Source: an uncultured Prevotellaceae bacterium (GTDB taxonomy: Bacteria > Bacteroidota > Bacteroidia > Bacteroidales > Bacteroidaceae). From it: a stretch of DNA of 22,664 nt. The notes beneath the pieces were generated by a model that worked only from the letters and a program-made list of their open reading frames with translations, had not been told where the DNA came from and searched no databases. The translations under genes were made by a program, and so were the position numbers. Location of the stretch: the NCBI GenBank assembly GCA_902477365.1, contig CABSGW010000009.1, positions 1 through 22,664 of the forward strand, in the 5' to 3' direction. Positions within the stretch are counted from its first letter, which is position 1. Each line of letters starts with the position of its first letter. Below, piece after piece: positions 16,992 to 22,664 of this stretch.

Positions 16992-17564
16992 CTAAGGTTT
17001 GACAGACGGCGTGTGTTGTACGGGCAACACACCCACAGTATATAAACTATCAACCGGATAGGAAAGCAGTTCACGGTTATGCCCGTTCACAACACCTATG
17101 TGCGTAACACGTTTGCCCCACGAGGTTTTGCCATATTCTTCGTGAACCACCACCTTACGGGGATACAACCAACGAACAGCCGACAACTTGTCACACATAT
17201 TACCCCGGAACATACTGGGAAGCCCATCGGCCGACTCACGGAACTGACTCATCGTAGGCCACAGAATAACAGCATCTTCAGGGGTGTTATCCCGCAAAAA
17301 GAGCAAATAAGCAAAATCATTACCCATCTTGGCTCCCATGCGTTGCTCGGTAGTTAAAGCACGATTGTGACGGATTACCTCCAGATTGCCTTTCAACAAA
17401 CCGGAAAAAACCCACTGGTAACCAACATTCTGCGGAACGGTTTTTGACAGAACGATACCCACAAACACCACAGCCGCCACATTGCGCAACCACCAGCCGG
17501 CACTGCGCTGCGGAAGTGGGGTGTTCTGTTTTCTTGAATCCACGCCTTTTTTCTGCATAGTCAT
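16992..17564 (-). CDS. Small single-pass membrane protein of a glycosylation operon
   Basis: This 190-residue protein matches no family I recognise. It has a basic cytoplasmic N-terminus (MTMQKKGVDSRK), one membrane segment at about 24-43 and an approximately 145-residue domain predicted to be periplasmic. Residues 83-103 (DFAYLLFLRDNTPEDAVILW) resemble the segment found just after the membrane spans in the soluble domain of GT-C glycosyltransferases ('yLrentPpdAvI'). It may therefore be the detached ectodomain of the GT-C protein encoded 12 bp downstream. The start codon shares one base with the stop of the GT2 gene (TAATG), so translation is probably coupled. An alternative start at 17558 would drop two residues. 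Existence as a gene is well supported by the tight spacing; function is only inferred. Confidence 0.75.
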   Translation of the reverse strand: MTMQKKGVDSRKQNTPLPQRSAGWWLRNVAAVVFVGIVLSKTVPQNVGYQWVFSGLLKGNLEVIRHNRALTTEQRMGAKMGNDFAYLLFLRDNTPEDAVILWPTMSQFRESADGLPSMFRGNMCDKLSAVRWLYPRKVVVHEEYGKTSWGKRVTHIGVVNGHNRELLSYPVDSLYTVGVLPVQHTPSVKP

Positions 17565-18274
17565 TAGTTAATGAAACGATATTTTAATAACGTAAAAACA
17601 GCCTCCAGTCCGTCTGTCCACCGCAACTTTTTACCTTCTTCCAACGTCCGCGGGGCATAGCTGATCGGCACTTCTTTTATTTTGATACCCCGTTTGGCCA
17701 CCTTTGCCGTTACCTCCGGACAAAACTCAAAGCCGGTACAGTTGAGCCGGATGCTCTTGAGTACCTCGGCACGAAACAGCTTATAGCAAGTAGGCTCGTC
17801 CGTAATGTGTTGTCCGTAGAGCAAGTTGGCGATAAAAGACACCAAACGCCCGCCCCAGTAAAAACGCTGATAGAGCACGGTATTTTGTTTGTTCAGAAAA
17901 CGCGAACCGTACACTACAGGGTAGTCGTTATCAATCATGGCCTTCAACAACTTGGAGATATCATTCGGATCCAGCTCCAAATCACCATCCTGAATAATGA
18001 TGTAGTCTCCCGTCGTATGGGGCAGAGCTGTACGGATTGCCATTCCTTTGCCGGCATTTTGCGCATGGCGCATAACACGCACAGGCACACCCGGGTGAGC
18101 CTGAACATAGCCCATAGCCTGGTCGTATGTATCGTCCTTCGAGCCATCATCTACAACAATAATCTCTTTCTGAACGTCATAGACCAATTTCACGGCCAGC
18201 ACTTTTTCCAATACCAGACAAATGTTTTTCCCCTCGTTGTAGGCTGGTACAATGATGGAAAGAAGTTTACTCAT
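17564..18274 (-). CDS. GT2 family glycosyltransferase, DPM1-like polyprenyl-phosphate sugar synthase
   Basis: The protein has 236 residues from the start at 18274 (MSKLLSIIVPAYNEGKN). The open frame extends 19 codons further, but that extension does not match the family. The GT-A fold motifs are IIVPAYNE (7-14), VVDDGS (40-45) and the metal site QDGDLELDP (95-103), followed by YGSRF. Length and the lack of C-terminal membrane spans fit DPM1-type enzymes, which transfer mannose or another hexose from a nucleotide sugar to polyprenyl phosphate at the cytoplasmic face. It is the first gene of the operon, and its stop overlaps the next start by one base. A -7 element lies 46 bp upstream. The donor sugar is not readable from sequence. 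Confidence 0.88.
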   Translation of the reverse strand: MSKLLSIIVPAYNEGKNICLVLEKVLAVKLVYDVQKEIIVVDDGSKDDTYDQAMGYVQAHPGVPVRVMRHAQNAGKGMAIRTALPHTTGDYIIIQDGDLELDPNDISKLLKAMIDNDYPVVYGSRFLNKQNTVLYQRFYWGGRLVSFIANLLYGQHITDEPTCYKLFRAEVLKSIRLNCTGFEFCPEVTAKVAKRGIKIKEVPISYAPRTLEEGKKLRWTDGLEAVFTLLKYRFIN

Positions 18275-18319
18275 AGTACACTTTATTATGGGGACCCCCG
18301 TCCCCCTATTTATAAAAGG

Positions 18320-18327
18320 CAAAAATA
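18320..18327 (-). promoter_or_regulatory. -7 element of the glycosylation operon
   Basis: TATTTTTG on the minus strand matches TAnnTTTG and lies 46 bases before the GT2 start. No -33 TTTG is seen at the expected distance. The rest of the 18328-18558 interval shows no gene, no clear terminator after the pseudouridine synthase and no repeat of note. Confidence 0.5.
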
Positions 18328-18558
18328 ACAAAAAAGCAGGAAAGAATCGCGATCAGGAGTGTTTTTTATAAGCTACGAGGCAAAAAACGTCCACAACAAC
18401 GGCCAGCTACCAGCATATATGCTTTTCCGACGAACGCCAGTCACCCCTCGGACAAAACAGAAGCACAATCCGCAAGAACAAGCAGGGCATGTCGTTGCAA
18501 CAAGAAGGGCATCTGCTTATTGTAACCACATGCCGCAGAAAAAAATAAGAGAATCGTA

Positions 18559-19236
18559 TCAAACTTGCGTTTCGAACGCTTTCCACAGATTGCCCACAGG
18601 CAAAGGAGCTTCTATGCAAATAGTTTCATGAGAGACCGGATGTTCAAATTCGACCCGACGTGCGTGTAAACAAATACTTCCATCGGCGTTGCTACGCGGA
18701 GCACCATATTTTAAATCGCCCTTAATAGGACATCCCATCGCTGCCAACTGGCAGCGAATTTGGTGATGGCGTCCTGTATGCAGATGGACTTCCAGCAAAT
18801 AGTAACGGTCGGAATGAGCCAACAATCGGTAGTCGAGTACAGCCTGTTTGGAGTCACGAACCTCCCGATCATAAGCATACGACTTGTTTTGCTTCTCGTT
18901 GCGAGTCAACCAGTGGCAAAGCCTGGCTTCATCCCGATCGGGACGACGAGCGACAATGGCCCAATAGGTTTTCTTCACCTTTCCCCCTACGCGGAACATC
19001 TCATTCAAACGTGTCAGCGCCTTACCTGTACGTGCAAAAATAACCAAGCCGCTGACAGGACGATCCAACCGATGAACCACCCCCAAAAAGACATTTCCGG
19101 GCTTGGCGTATTTTTCCTTCAGATATTGTTTCACCACTTCGCTCAAGGGAGTGTCGCCGGTCTTATCCCCCTGCACAATTTCTGAAGACGATTTATTGAC
19201 AACGACAAGATGGTTATCCTCGTAAACGACTGTCAT
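18559..19236 (-). CDS. RluA-family RNA pseudouridine synthase
   Basis: The protein has 225 residues from the ATG at 19236 (MTVVYEDNHLVVVNK). A longer frame to 19293 is rejected because its extra residues are hydrophobic and its DNA overlaps the terminator of fabG. The catalytic Asp is in VVHRLDRPVSG (about 53-63, HRLDR motif). The other family blocks, including KTYWAIV and LHTGRHHQIRCQLAAMG, are intact. No S4 domain precedes the catalytic domain, as in RluA itself and many short Bacteroidota members. The enzyme converts specific uridines of rRNA or tRNA to pseudouridine in the cytoplasm; the target position is unknown. It lies 111 bp after fabG, beyond a strong terminator, so it is probably transcribed separately or by read-through, although I could not identify its promoter. 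Confidence 0.93.
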   Translation of the reverse strand: MTVVYEDNHLVVVNKSSSEIVQGDKTGDTPLSEVVKQYLKEKYAKPGNVFLGVVHRLDRPVSGLVIFARTGKALTRLNEMFRVGGKVKKTYWAIVARRPDRDEARLCHWLTRNEKQNKSYAYDREVRDSKQAVLDYRLLAHSDRYYLLEVHLHTGRHHQIRCQLAAMGCPIKGDLKYGAPRSNADGSICLHARRVEFEHPVSHETICIEAPLPVGNLWKAFETQV

Positions 19237-19260
19237 TCTGTTACTAATTAAAAATGGAAC

Positions 19261-19320
19261 AAAAAACAACAAGGACGAAAAAATGGCATACACAACAGGT
19301 AAGCCAATTTCTTCGTCCTT
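19261..19320 (-). terminator. Terminator after fabG
   Basis: Minus-strand transcripts leaving fabG meet a long hairpin: 9 perfect pairs (AAGGACGAA / TTCGTCCTT) extended to 18 positions with two mismatches, arms within 19271-19320. It is followed by GTTG and six T residues (19261-19266). It starts about 28 bp after the fabG stop. Confidence 0.8.
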
Positions 19321-19347
19321 TATTTTAATAGATACGTATCAATTTCA

Positions 19348-20094
19348 TTACATATTCATACCGCCATCAACCTGAATAACCTGGCCGGTAACATAACTGG
19401 ACATGTCTGACGCAAGGAAAGCCGCCACATTGGCAATATCCTCGACTTGACCACCCCGACGCAAAGGAATCTTAGATGCCCACTCTTTGCGAACCTCTTC
19501 AGGCAAAGCTGCGGTCATAGCAGTTTCAATGAAACCGGGTGCAATCGCATTGGCACGGATGCCGCGTGAACCCATCTCCTGAGCTACCGATTTAGCCAAG
19601 GCTATCAGACCGGCTTTAGAAGCGGCATAGTTACTCTGACCGGCATTACCGTGTACACCAACAACCGAAGCCATATTAATGATGTTACCGCTACGTTGAC
19701 GCATCATGATAGGCGTACAAGCATGGATAAAGTTGAAGGCTGACTTCAGATTGACAGCAATCACAGCATCCCACTGTGCCTCGGTCATACGCATCATCAA
19801 ACCGTCTTTCGTGATACCCGCATTGTTCACCAATATATCAATTGAACCGAAATCAGCTTTCACTTGGTTAACAACCTCCTCGGTCTGAGCAAAATCGGCC
19901 GCATTAGAAGCATAACCGATACATTTTACCCCTTTTGCGGCAATTTCAGCCTCTGTAGCCTTACCGTTCTCATCAATAACAAGATCCGTAAATGCAACAT
20001 TTGCTCCCTCTTCTGCAAATTTCAAAGCAAGAGCCTTACCAATACCACGGGCAGCACCTGTGATCAACGCATTTTTTCCAGTTAAAAGTCCCAT
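19348..20094 (-). CDS. fabG: 3-oxoacyl-ACP reductase FabG
   Basis: The 248-residue protein is a classical short-chain dehydrogenase of full FabG length. The NADP(H) loop TGAARGIG is at 12-19 and NNAG at 90-93. The catalytic tetrad is Asn115, Ser143, Tyr156 and Lys160 (SNYAASKAG). PGFIETAMT and the C-terminal SYVTGQVIQVDGGMNM are typical of FabG. It reduces 3-oxoacyl-ACP to 3-hydroxyacyl-ACP in each round of fatty-acid elongation in the cytoplasm. It follows a TetR regulator by 19 bp, so the two are almost certainly co-transcribed from the promoter at about 20755-20785, and a terminator follows. The pairing with a TetR gene suggests control by a lipid-related signal; that part is inference. 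Confidence 0.95.
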   Translation of the reverse strand: MGLLTGKNALITGAARGIGKALALKFAEEGANVAFTDLVIDENGKATEAEIAAKGVKCIGYASNAADFAQTEEVVNQVKADFGSIDILVNNAGITKDGLMMRMTEAQWDAVIAVNLKSAFNFIHACTPIMMRQRSGNIINMASVVGVHGNAGQSNYAASKAGLIALAKSVAQEMGSRGIRANAIAPGFIETAMTAALPEEVRKEWASKIPLRRGGQVEDIANVAAFLASDMSSYVTGQVIQVDGGMNM

Positions 20095-20113
20095 ATAATT
20101 TTTCTATTTAATA

Positions 20114-20707
20114 TTAAAGAATCATGTTCATACCCAACGCACGGCGTACCAGTCCGGCCACAATCGGACGGCTACCGGCCTCGGTCAAGCCTACCCCTAA
20201 ACGGCCATAAATATAAGGTACCTCAAGACCTTTTAAAGTGTAGTGTATAATATCAGCCATCAGCTGTACATTCTCTATACGGAATTTCCCTTCGCGGCAG
20301 CCCTCTTCCAGCACTTTCGCAAAAAGATTACGTTCATCATCATCAAACGGCTTACGAACCCGTTCAACCATCCAAATATTACGAAAAAACTCCGCTCGCA
20401 GATTTCCATTCCGCGACACGGTCTCTTTAATCATATTCAAATGGGTATAAATAAGAAGGATCACTTTCTGCTCCGACGAAATGCTCATCGTTACAACTTC
20501 TTCCATCTTATCGGATAAACGATCCAGTTCCGACTCTATGACTGCATAATAAATCTCTTCTTTATTTTTAAAATAAGTATAGAGCGTGCGACGTCCACGC
20601 TTAGAAGCCACAGCTATATCATTCATAGTTGTTGCTTCCAATCCATTCTGTGCGAAAAGCTGTCGCGCCACTTCTACTAATTTCTGACGAGTCTTGGATA
20701 CTGACAT
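20114..20707 (-). CDS. TetR/AcrR family transcriptional regulator
   Basis: The 197-residue protein has the TetR DNA-binding domain at about 8-56 (ARQLFAQNGLEATTMNDIA, then RRTLYTYFKNKEEIYYAVIE). The helical C-terminal domain (about 75-197) would bind a ligand and dimerise; it is not close enough to any named subfamily for me to name the ligand. It heads a two-gene operon with fabG. An 18-bp imperfect palindrome lies next to its own -7 element, at the predicted transcription start, so autorepression and joint control of fabG are likely. Regulators beside fatty-acid genes often sense acyl-CoA or acyl-ACP, as FabR and FadR-type TetR proteins do, but this is inference from context. The ATG at 20707 matches the usual N-terminal length. 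Confidence 0.93.
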   Translation of the reverse strand: MSVSKTRQKLVEVARQLFAQNGLEATTMNDIAVASKRGRRTLYTYFKNKEEIYYAVIESELDRLSDKMEEVVTMSISSEQKVILLIYTHLNMIKETVSRNGNLRAEFFRNIWMVERVRKPFDDDERNLFAKVLEEGCREGKFRIENVQLMADIIHYTLKGLEVPYIYGRLGVGLTEAGSRPIVAGLVRRALGMNMIL

Positions 20708-20734
20708 GTGAATGAAGTTCTAATAATTATTATG

Positions 20735-20752
20735 CACGCCCAATCGGACGTG
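20735..20752. promoter_or_regulatory. Operator-like palindrome for the TetR regulator
   Basis: CACGCCCAATCGGACGTG is an imperfect 18-bp palindrome in which 7 of 9 base pairs are symmetric (outer arms CACG/CGTG and inner CC/GG). It sits two bases downstream of the -7 element and covers the expected transcription start, the place where a TetR autorepressor would block initiation. Confidence 0.5.
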
Positions 20753-20754
20753 TG

Positions 20755-20785
20755 CAAAGTTAGTGTTTTCCACCGAAACACCCAA
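20755..20785 (-). promoter_or_regulatory. Promoter of the tetR-fabG operon
   Basis: On the minus strand TAACTTTG (20755-20762) matches the -7 consensus TAnnTTTG. TTG at 20783-20785 is exactly 20 bp upstream as a partial -33 element. The predicted leader to the TetR ATG is about 40 nt. Confidence 0.65.
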
Positions 20786-20843
20786 CAATTCATTTCCAAA
20801 AAGCAAGATCGCCAACAATAAAAACAAAAAAGGATGGACTTTA

Positions 20844-20875
20844 TTTGGATATATCAAAACAAACTTGTATCTTTG
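20844..20875 (+). promoter_or_regulatory. Consensus Bacteroidota promoter for tRNA-fMet
   Basis: TTTG at 20844-20847 and TATCTTTG at 20868-20875 are separated by 20 bp, a full match to the Bacteroidota sigma-70-type consensus. The tRNA begins 20 bases after the -7 element. Confidence 0.85.
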
Positions 20876-20894
20876 CACCCGTAAACAAGAACAT

Positions 20895-20967
20895 CGCGGA
20901 GTGGAGCAGTTGGTAGCTCGCCAGGCTCATAACCTGGAGGTCATTCGTTCGAGTCGAGTCTCCGCAA
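20895..20967 (+). tRNA. Initiator tRNA-Met (CAT)
   Basis: The 73-nt gene folds into a full cloverleaf. The anticodon CAT is in loop CTCATAA. Initiator features are the unpaired C1 and A72 at the end of the acceptor stem and the A11:T24 pair in the D stem (GAGC/GCTC). The anticodon stem is CCAGG/CCTGG, so two of the three initiator G:C pairs are present and position 29:41 is A:T. The T stem is ATTCG/CGAGT with loop TTCGAGT, including one T:G pair. CCA is not encoded. A consensus promoter precedes the gene and a terminator follows. Confidence 0.95.
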
Positions 20968-20972
20968 CTTTT

Positions 20973-21010
20973 CCGGTAATTAGTTTAAGAAAACTGATTA
21001 CCGGATTTTT
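20973..21010 (+). terminator. Terminator of tRNA-fMet
   Basis: CCGGTAATTAGTTT and AAACTGATTACCGG form a 14-bp stem with one G:T pair and a 4-nt loop, followed by ATTTTT. It begins 6 bases after the tRNA. Confidence 0.85.
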
Positions 21011-21051
21011 CTTTTATGTTTGTCGTATCAAAATCATTCTAACCAAAATAC

Positions 21052-21084
21052 AAAAAAGGCAGTACTAGGTATAGCACTGCCTTT
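21052..21084 (-). terminator. Terminator of tRNA-Ala
   Basis: AAAGGCAGT (21055-21063) and ACTGCCTTT (21076-21084) form a perfect 9-bp stem with a 12-nt loop. On the minus strand it ends in a run of six T and lies about 25 bp after the tRNA-Ala gene. Confidence 0.75.
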
Positions 21085-21109
21085 ATAGTTGATTACTCAT
21101 AAATAAATG

Positions 21110-21183
21110 TGGAGCATACAGGACTCGAACCTGCCACCTTTTGACTGCCAGTCAAACGCTCTAGCCAGATGAGCTAATGCCCC
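21110..21183 (-). tRNA. tRNA-Ala (GGC)
   Basis: The 74-nt minus-strand gene has a complete cloverleaf. The acceptor stem GGGGCAT/ATGCTCC contains the G3:T70 wobble pair, the identity element of alanine tRNA. The D stem is GCTC/GAGC. The anticodon stem-loop TTTGA-CTGGCAG-TCAAA gives anticodon GGC (reads GCC/GCT). The T stem is GCAGG/CCTGT with TTCGAGT loop. The discriminator base is A and CCA is not encoded. Confidence 0.95.
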
Positions 21184-21195
21184 AAAATTGTATTG

Positions 21196-21227
21196 CAAAT
21201 TTAGACGTTATTTTTAAAATATGCAAG
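21196..21227 (-). promoter_or_regulatory. Promoter of tRNA-Ala
   Basis: TAAATTTG on the minus strand (21196-21203) matches TAnnTTTG. CTTG at 21224-21227 lies 20 bp upstream as a 3-of-4 match to the -33 TTTG. The tRNA starts 12 bases downstream. Confidence 0.65.
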
Positions 21228-21320
21228 GAATTATCGCTAAAAATAAATCAAATGAATCTTTTCAACAAAATAAAAACATACACATAAAACGCCCATGAGA
21301 AAAATCTCGTACTTTTTAGC

Positions 21321-21328
21321 TACATTTG
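21321..21328 (+). promoter_or_regulatory. -7 element for the DUF4286-like gene
   Basis: TACATTTG matches TAnnTTTG and lies 27 bases upstream of the ATG at 21356, giving a leader of about 20 nt without an SD. No good -33 element is seen. Confidence 0.6.
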
Positions 21329-21355
21329 CATCTGTAATCACACAACAAAAGAACT

Positions 21356-21658
21356 ATGCTGATTTATAACACCACATACATTGTAGAGGAAAGCGATATA
21401 AATAACTTCCTCATCTGGATAAATGAGTATTATATTCCCCAAGTTCAAGCAACGGAATTATTATCGAATCCTAAATTGTTACGCGTACTCACTCATCAAG
21501 ACGGAGAGAACCAATCTTTCTCACTCCAATGGGACGTTTCAGATAGCCAAGTTCTACATAAATGGTACACGACACAAGGTGTAAAATTGAATATGGAGCT
21601 TATCAAAACATTCAAAGATAAAGTCACAGGTATTCCCACGTTACTAGAAATGTTATAA
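21356..21658 (+). CDS. DUF4286-like small protein of unknown function
   Basis: The 100-residue protein (MLIYNTTYIVEESDINNFLIWINEY...) resembles the DUF4286 family, small cytoplasmic proteins common in Bacteroidota. There is no signal peptide and no membrane segment. The pattern of an N-terminal strand, a helix with Trp (FLIWINEYYIPQ), a central strand hairpin (SFSLQWDVSD) and a second helix suggests a ferredoxin-like or dimeric alpha-beta barrel fold; this is inference from sequence. No catalytic residues stand out. The gene is alone, with its own -7 element and terminator, and is divergent from tRNA-Ala. It is more AT-rich than the genes to the left, in line with the whole right end of the window. 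Confidence 0.85.
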   Translation: MLIYNTTYIVEESDINNFLIWINEYYIPQVQATELLSNPKLLRVLTHQDGENQSFSLQWDVSDSQVLHKWYTTQGVKLNMELIKTFKDKVTGIPTLLEML

Positions 21659-21696
21659 TAAAGAGAGAGATTCAACAAATCTCCTAGAAAACAAAC

Positions 21697-21740
21697 AGGC
21701 ATGTGCAATGATTAAAGTATTTCATTCACATGCCTTTCTT
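21697..21740 (+). terminator. Terminator of the DUF4286-like gene
   Basis: AGGCATGTG (21697-21705) pairs with CACATGCCT (21727-21735). The stem extends inward through AATGA/TTCATT with one bulged base and is followed by TTCTT. It begins 38 bases after the stop codon. Confidence 0.7.
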
Positions 21741-22093
21741 ATTATTCGTTTACTCCTTAAATATCCGTCCACTAACACAGTGTTTGATACTTCAAAATGA
21801 AAGTAAATCTTAGAGATGATTATACGCTACCAAGTGATGATCTGGTAATCCTATAACAATTTCAGAACCATGTACACTGGCAAAGAAATAGTATCTCCAA
21901 GCCGAAGAAAATCCTGTCACCGATAAGGGATGAGAAGAGCAAAAAGAATGGATGAGTTCAAACACCGACTTCAAAACTTTATTCCTATTTTACTCCGTAC
22001 AACCTAAGATGGACCAAATCTCTATCATTATAGCTTAGCTATATATTAGGGATCAAAAATCTCCCGCTTTAGATATCTAAACGCAAATATTAG
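21741..22093. other. AT-rich stretch without a convincing gene
   Basis: No ORF of more than 60 codons with a start lies here on either strand. A minus-strand frame of about 55 codons at roughly 21820-21990, without an ATG at its head, reads as fairly ordinary protein (ending GLPDHHLVAYNHL). A plus-strand mini-ORF of 19 codons (MKVNLRDDYTLPSDDLVIL) begins at 21797. Either could be the remnant of a decayed gene. A perfect palindrome with 7-bp arms (TATAGCT/AGCTATA) is at 22029-22043. I see nothing else, and 22129-22234 also looks empty. Confidence 0.3.
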
Positions 22094-22128
22094 AAAAGTC
22101 AGCTAATTCAATATTGTCAGCTGACTTT
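22094..22128 (-). terminator. Terminator candidate for the SUI1-like gene
   Basis: AAAGTCAGCT (22095-22104) and AGCTGACTTT (22119-22128) form a perfect 10-bp stem with a 14-nt loop. Read on the minus strand it ends in TTTT. It lies about 105 bp after the stop of the gene at 22235-22576, which is rather far. Confidence 0.5.
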
Positions 22129-22234
22129 GGGTATACTATTTACTGAATATTTCTAGAAATGTATAACACGAAGTTCATAGCAGAAACGCATACAATAACG
22201 ACTCAAGGATCATTACCTAAATTGTTGACTTTAT

Positions 22235-22576
22235 TTACTTCGTCCTAATATATCCCTCTTTATTCAAAAGAGTCACTATTTGCTGCTTAAAATCACCTTG
22301 AATAATAATAACACCATCCTTAACAGAACCTCCAACACCACATTTTGTCTTAAGCAATTTACCTAAAACCTTTAAGTCTTCTTCTGCACCAACAAAACCA
22401 TTAACAAGCGTAACTACTTTCCCACCTCGATTACGGCGGTCTATTTGCACTCGAAGTTGCTGTTCATTCTTGGGTAATGTTTCTATTTCTGCCACATGCT
22501 CTGTCTCATAGGCAAAATCAGGATTAGTCGAATACACCATCCCCAGCCTGAATTTCCAATCATTCTCTTTTTTCAT
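22235..22576 (-). CDS. SUI1/YciH-like translation initiation factor
   Basis: The 113-residue protein carries the SUI1/eIF1 domain at about 40-113. The hallmark is VQIDRRNRGGKVVTLVNGF, followed by LKTKCGVGGSVKDGVIIIQGD, which corresponds to the conserved K(L/T)xCGxGGxxKxxxIxxQGD block. The first 40 residues form the variable N-terminal tail seen in bacterial YciH. In E. coli YciH acts on the 30S subunit and can help discriminate against aberrant initiation; in archaea and eukaryotes the homologue secures start-codon choice. All family blocks are present. The ATG overlaps the stop of a possible upstream frame (ATGA), which may mean coupling to a gene beyond the right edge. No -7 element was identified upstream. 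Confidence 0.9.
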   Translation of the reverse strand: MKKENDWKFRLGMVYSTNPDFAYETEHVAEIETLPKNEQQLRVQIDRRNRGGKVVTLVNGFVGAEEDLKVLGKLLKTKCGVGGSVKDGVIIIQGDFKQQIVTLLNKEGYIRTK

Positions 22577-22664
22577 CGGATATTCTCTATACTATAGAAC
22601 CAAACATTCAAACCTTTCATTCCACATACGCCTCTCAGCAACCGGAAACCTCCCATAACCAAGG
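22573..22664 (-). CDS. Possible 3' end of a gene beyond the right edge
   Basis: A minus-strand frame is open for all 29 codons from the window edge and stops with TGA overlapping the ATG of the SUI1-like gene (ATGA). The residues end in GMKGLNVWFYSIENIR. A second frame is also open for most of this distance, so the reading is weak; the ATGA overlap is the main argument. No family is recognised. Confidence 0.25.
   Translation of the reverse strand, partial: LVMGGFRLLRGVCGMKGLNVWFYSIENIR

Noticed and set aside
18275..18331. Longer start for the GT2 gene
   Set aside because: The extra 19 residues do not match the family, and the -7 element lies inside this stretch. MSKLLSIIVPAYNE at 18274 is the normal start.
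18359..18631. Plus-strand 90-codon ORF in the gap right of the GT2 gene
   Set aside because: It runs about 70 bases into the end of the pseudouridine synthase gene, has no promoter element, and its composition (rich in Arg, Gln, Thr, His) is typical of a chance frame.
19237..19293. Longer start for the RluA-family gene (20 extra residues)
   Set aside because: The added residues are hydrophobic and unlike the family. The DNA overlaps the terminator hairpin of fabG. The ATG at 19236 gives the expected N-terminus.
20895..21183. tRNA pair as an attachment site for an integrated element
   Set aside because: No integrase, no repeated tRNA 3' end and no phage-like gene are present, only terminators and small conserved genes.
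1..22664. CRISPR arrays, tandem repeats and toxin-antitoxin or defence genes
   Set aside because: No regularly spaced direct repeats and no recognisable nuclease, toxin or defence protein were seen on either strand.

Overview
The window looks like chromosomal DNA from a Bacteroidales-type bacterium (phylum Bacteroidota). Four things point that way. A lipidated TamA homologue (TamL-like) pairs with a TamB-like protein. A DUF4286-type small protein is present. Several upstream regions carry the Bacteroidota -7 element TAnnTTTG, twice with a TTG/TTTG -33 element 20 bp away. Shine-Dalgarno sequences are almost absent. I cannot name the genus. From the left edge to about 20.7 kb every gene is on the minus strand, so transcription runs right to left. 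The right end (about 20.8-22.7 kb) is visibly richer in A+T, holds two tRNA genes and has genes on both strands.

Layout in coordinate order. (1) 1-6977 is a compact minus-strand run read as ABC-F ATPase, M13 metallopeptidase, MetA-type homoserine acyltransferase, U32/RlhA-like protein and a lipoprotein cut by the left edge; gaps are 29, 16 and 12 bp and then an overlap. (2) 6978-7378 is a non-coding gap with a -7 element and a strong Shine-Dalgarno sequence for the ABC-F gene, two mutually exclusive hairpins and a terminator for the next gene. (3) 7379-8290 is a GalU-like nucleotidyltransferase with its own -7 element. (4) 8382-15428 is a tamB-tamL gene pair 3 bp apart, the outer-membrane translocation and assembly module. 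(5) 15600-18274 is a three-gene glycosylation operon: a DPM1-like GT2 transferase, a small membrane-anchored protein and a GT-C-like multi-pass protein, ended by a 15-bp hairpin. (6) 18559-19236 is an RluA-family pseudouridine synthase. (7) 19348-20707 is a TetR regulator and FabG, with an operator-like palindrome at the promoter. (8) 20844-21227 holds an initiator tRNA-Met (+) and a tRNA-Ala(GGC) (-), converging on two terminators. (9) 21356-21658 is a DUF4286-like gene. (10) 21741-22234 is an AT-rich stretch without a convincing gene. (11) 22235-22576 is a SUI1/YciH-like initiation factor, preceded by a possible overlapping gene at the right edge.

Working together: most of the window is envelope biogenesis (TamB/TamL, polyprenyl-phosphate-sugar glycosylation, nucleotide-sugar supply, FabG fatty-acid synthesis) and translation or RNA modification (ABC-F, RlhA-like, RluA-like, SUI1, two tRNAs). 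I see no phage, insertion sequence, CRISPR or defence island, and no clearly new multi-gene system. The best leads are the small partner protein in the glycosylation operon, the exceptional SD plus TTG start of the ABC-F gene, the TetR operator, the variant initiator tRNA, and the cysteine-rich C-terminus of the U32 protein.
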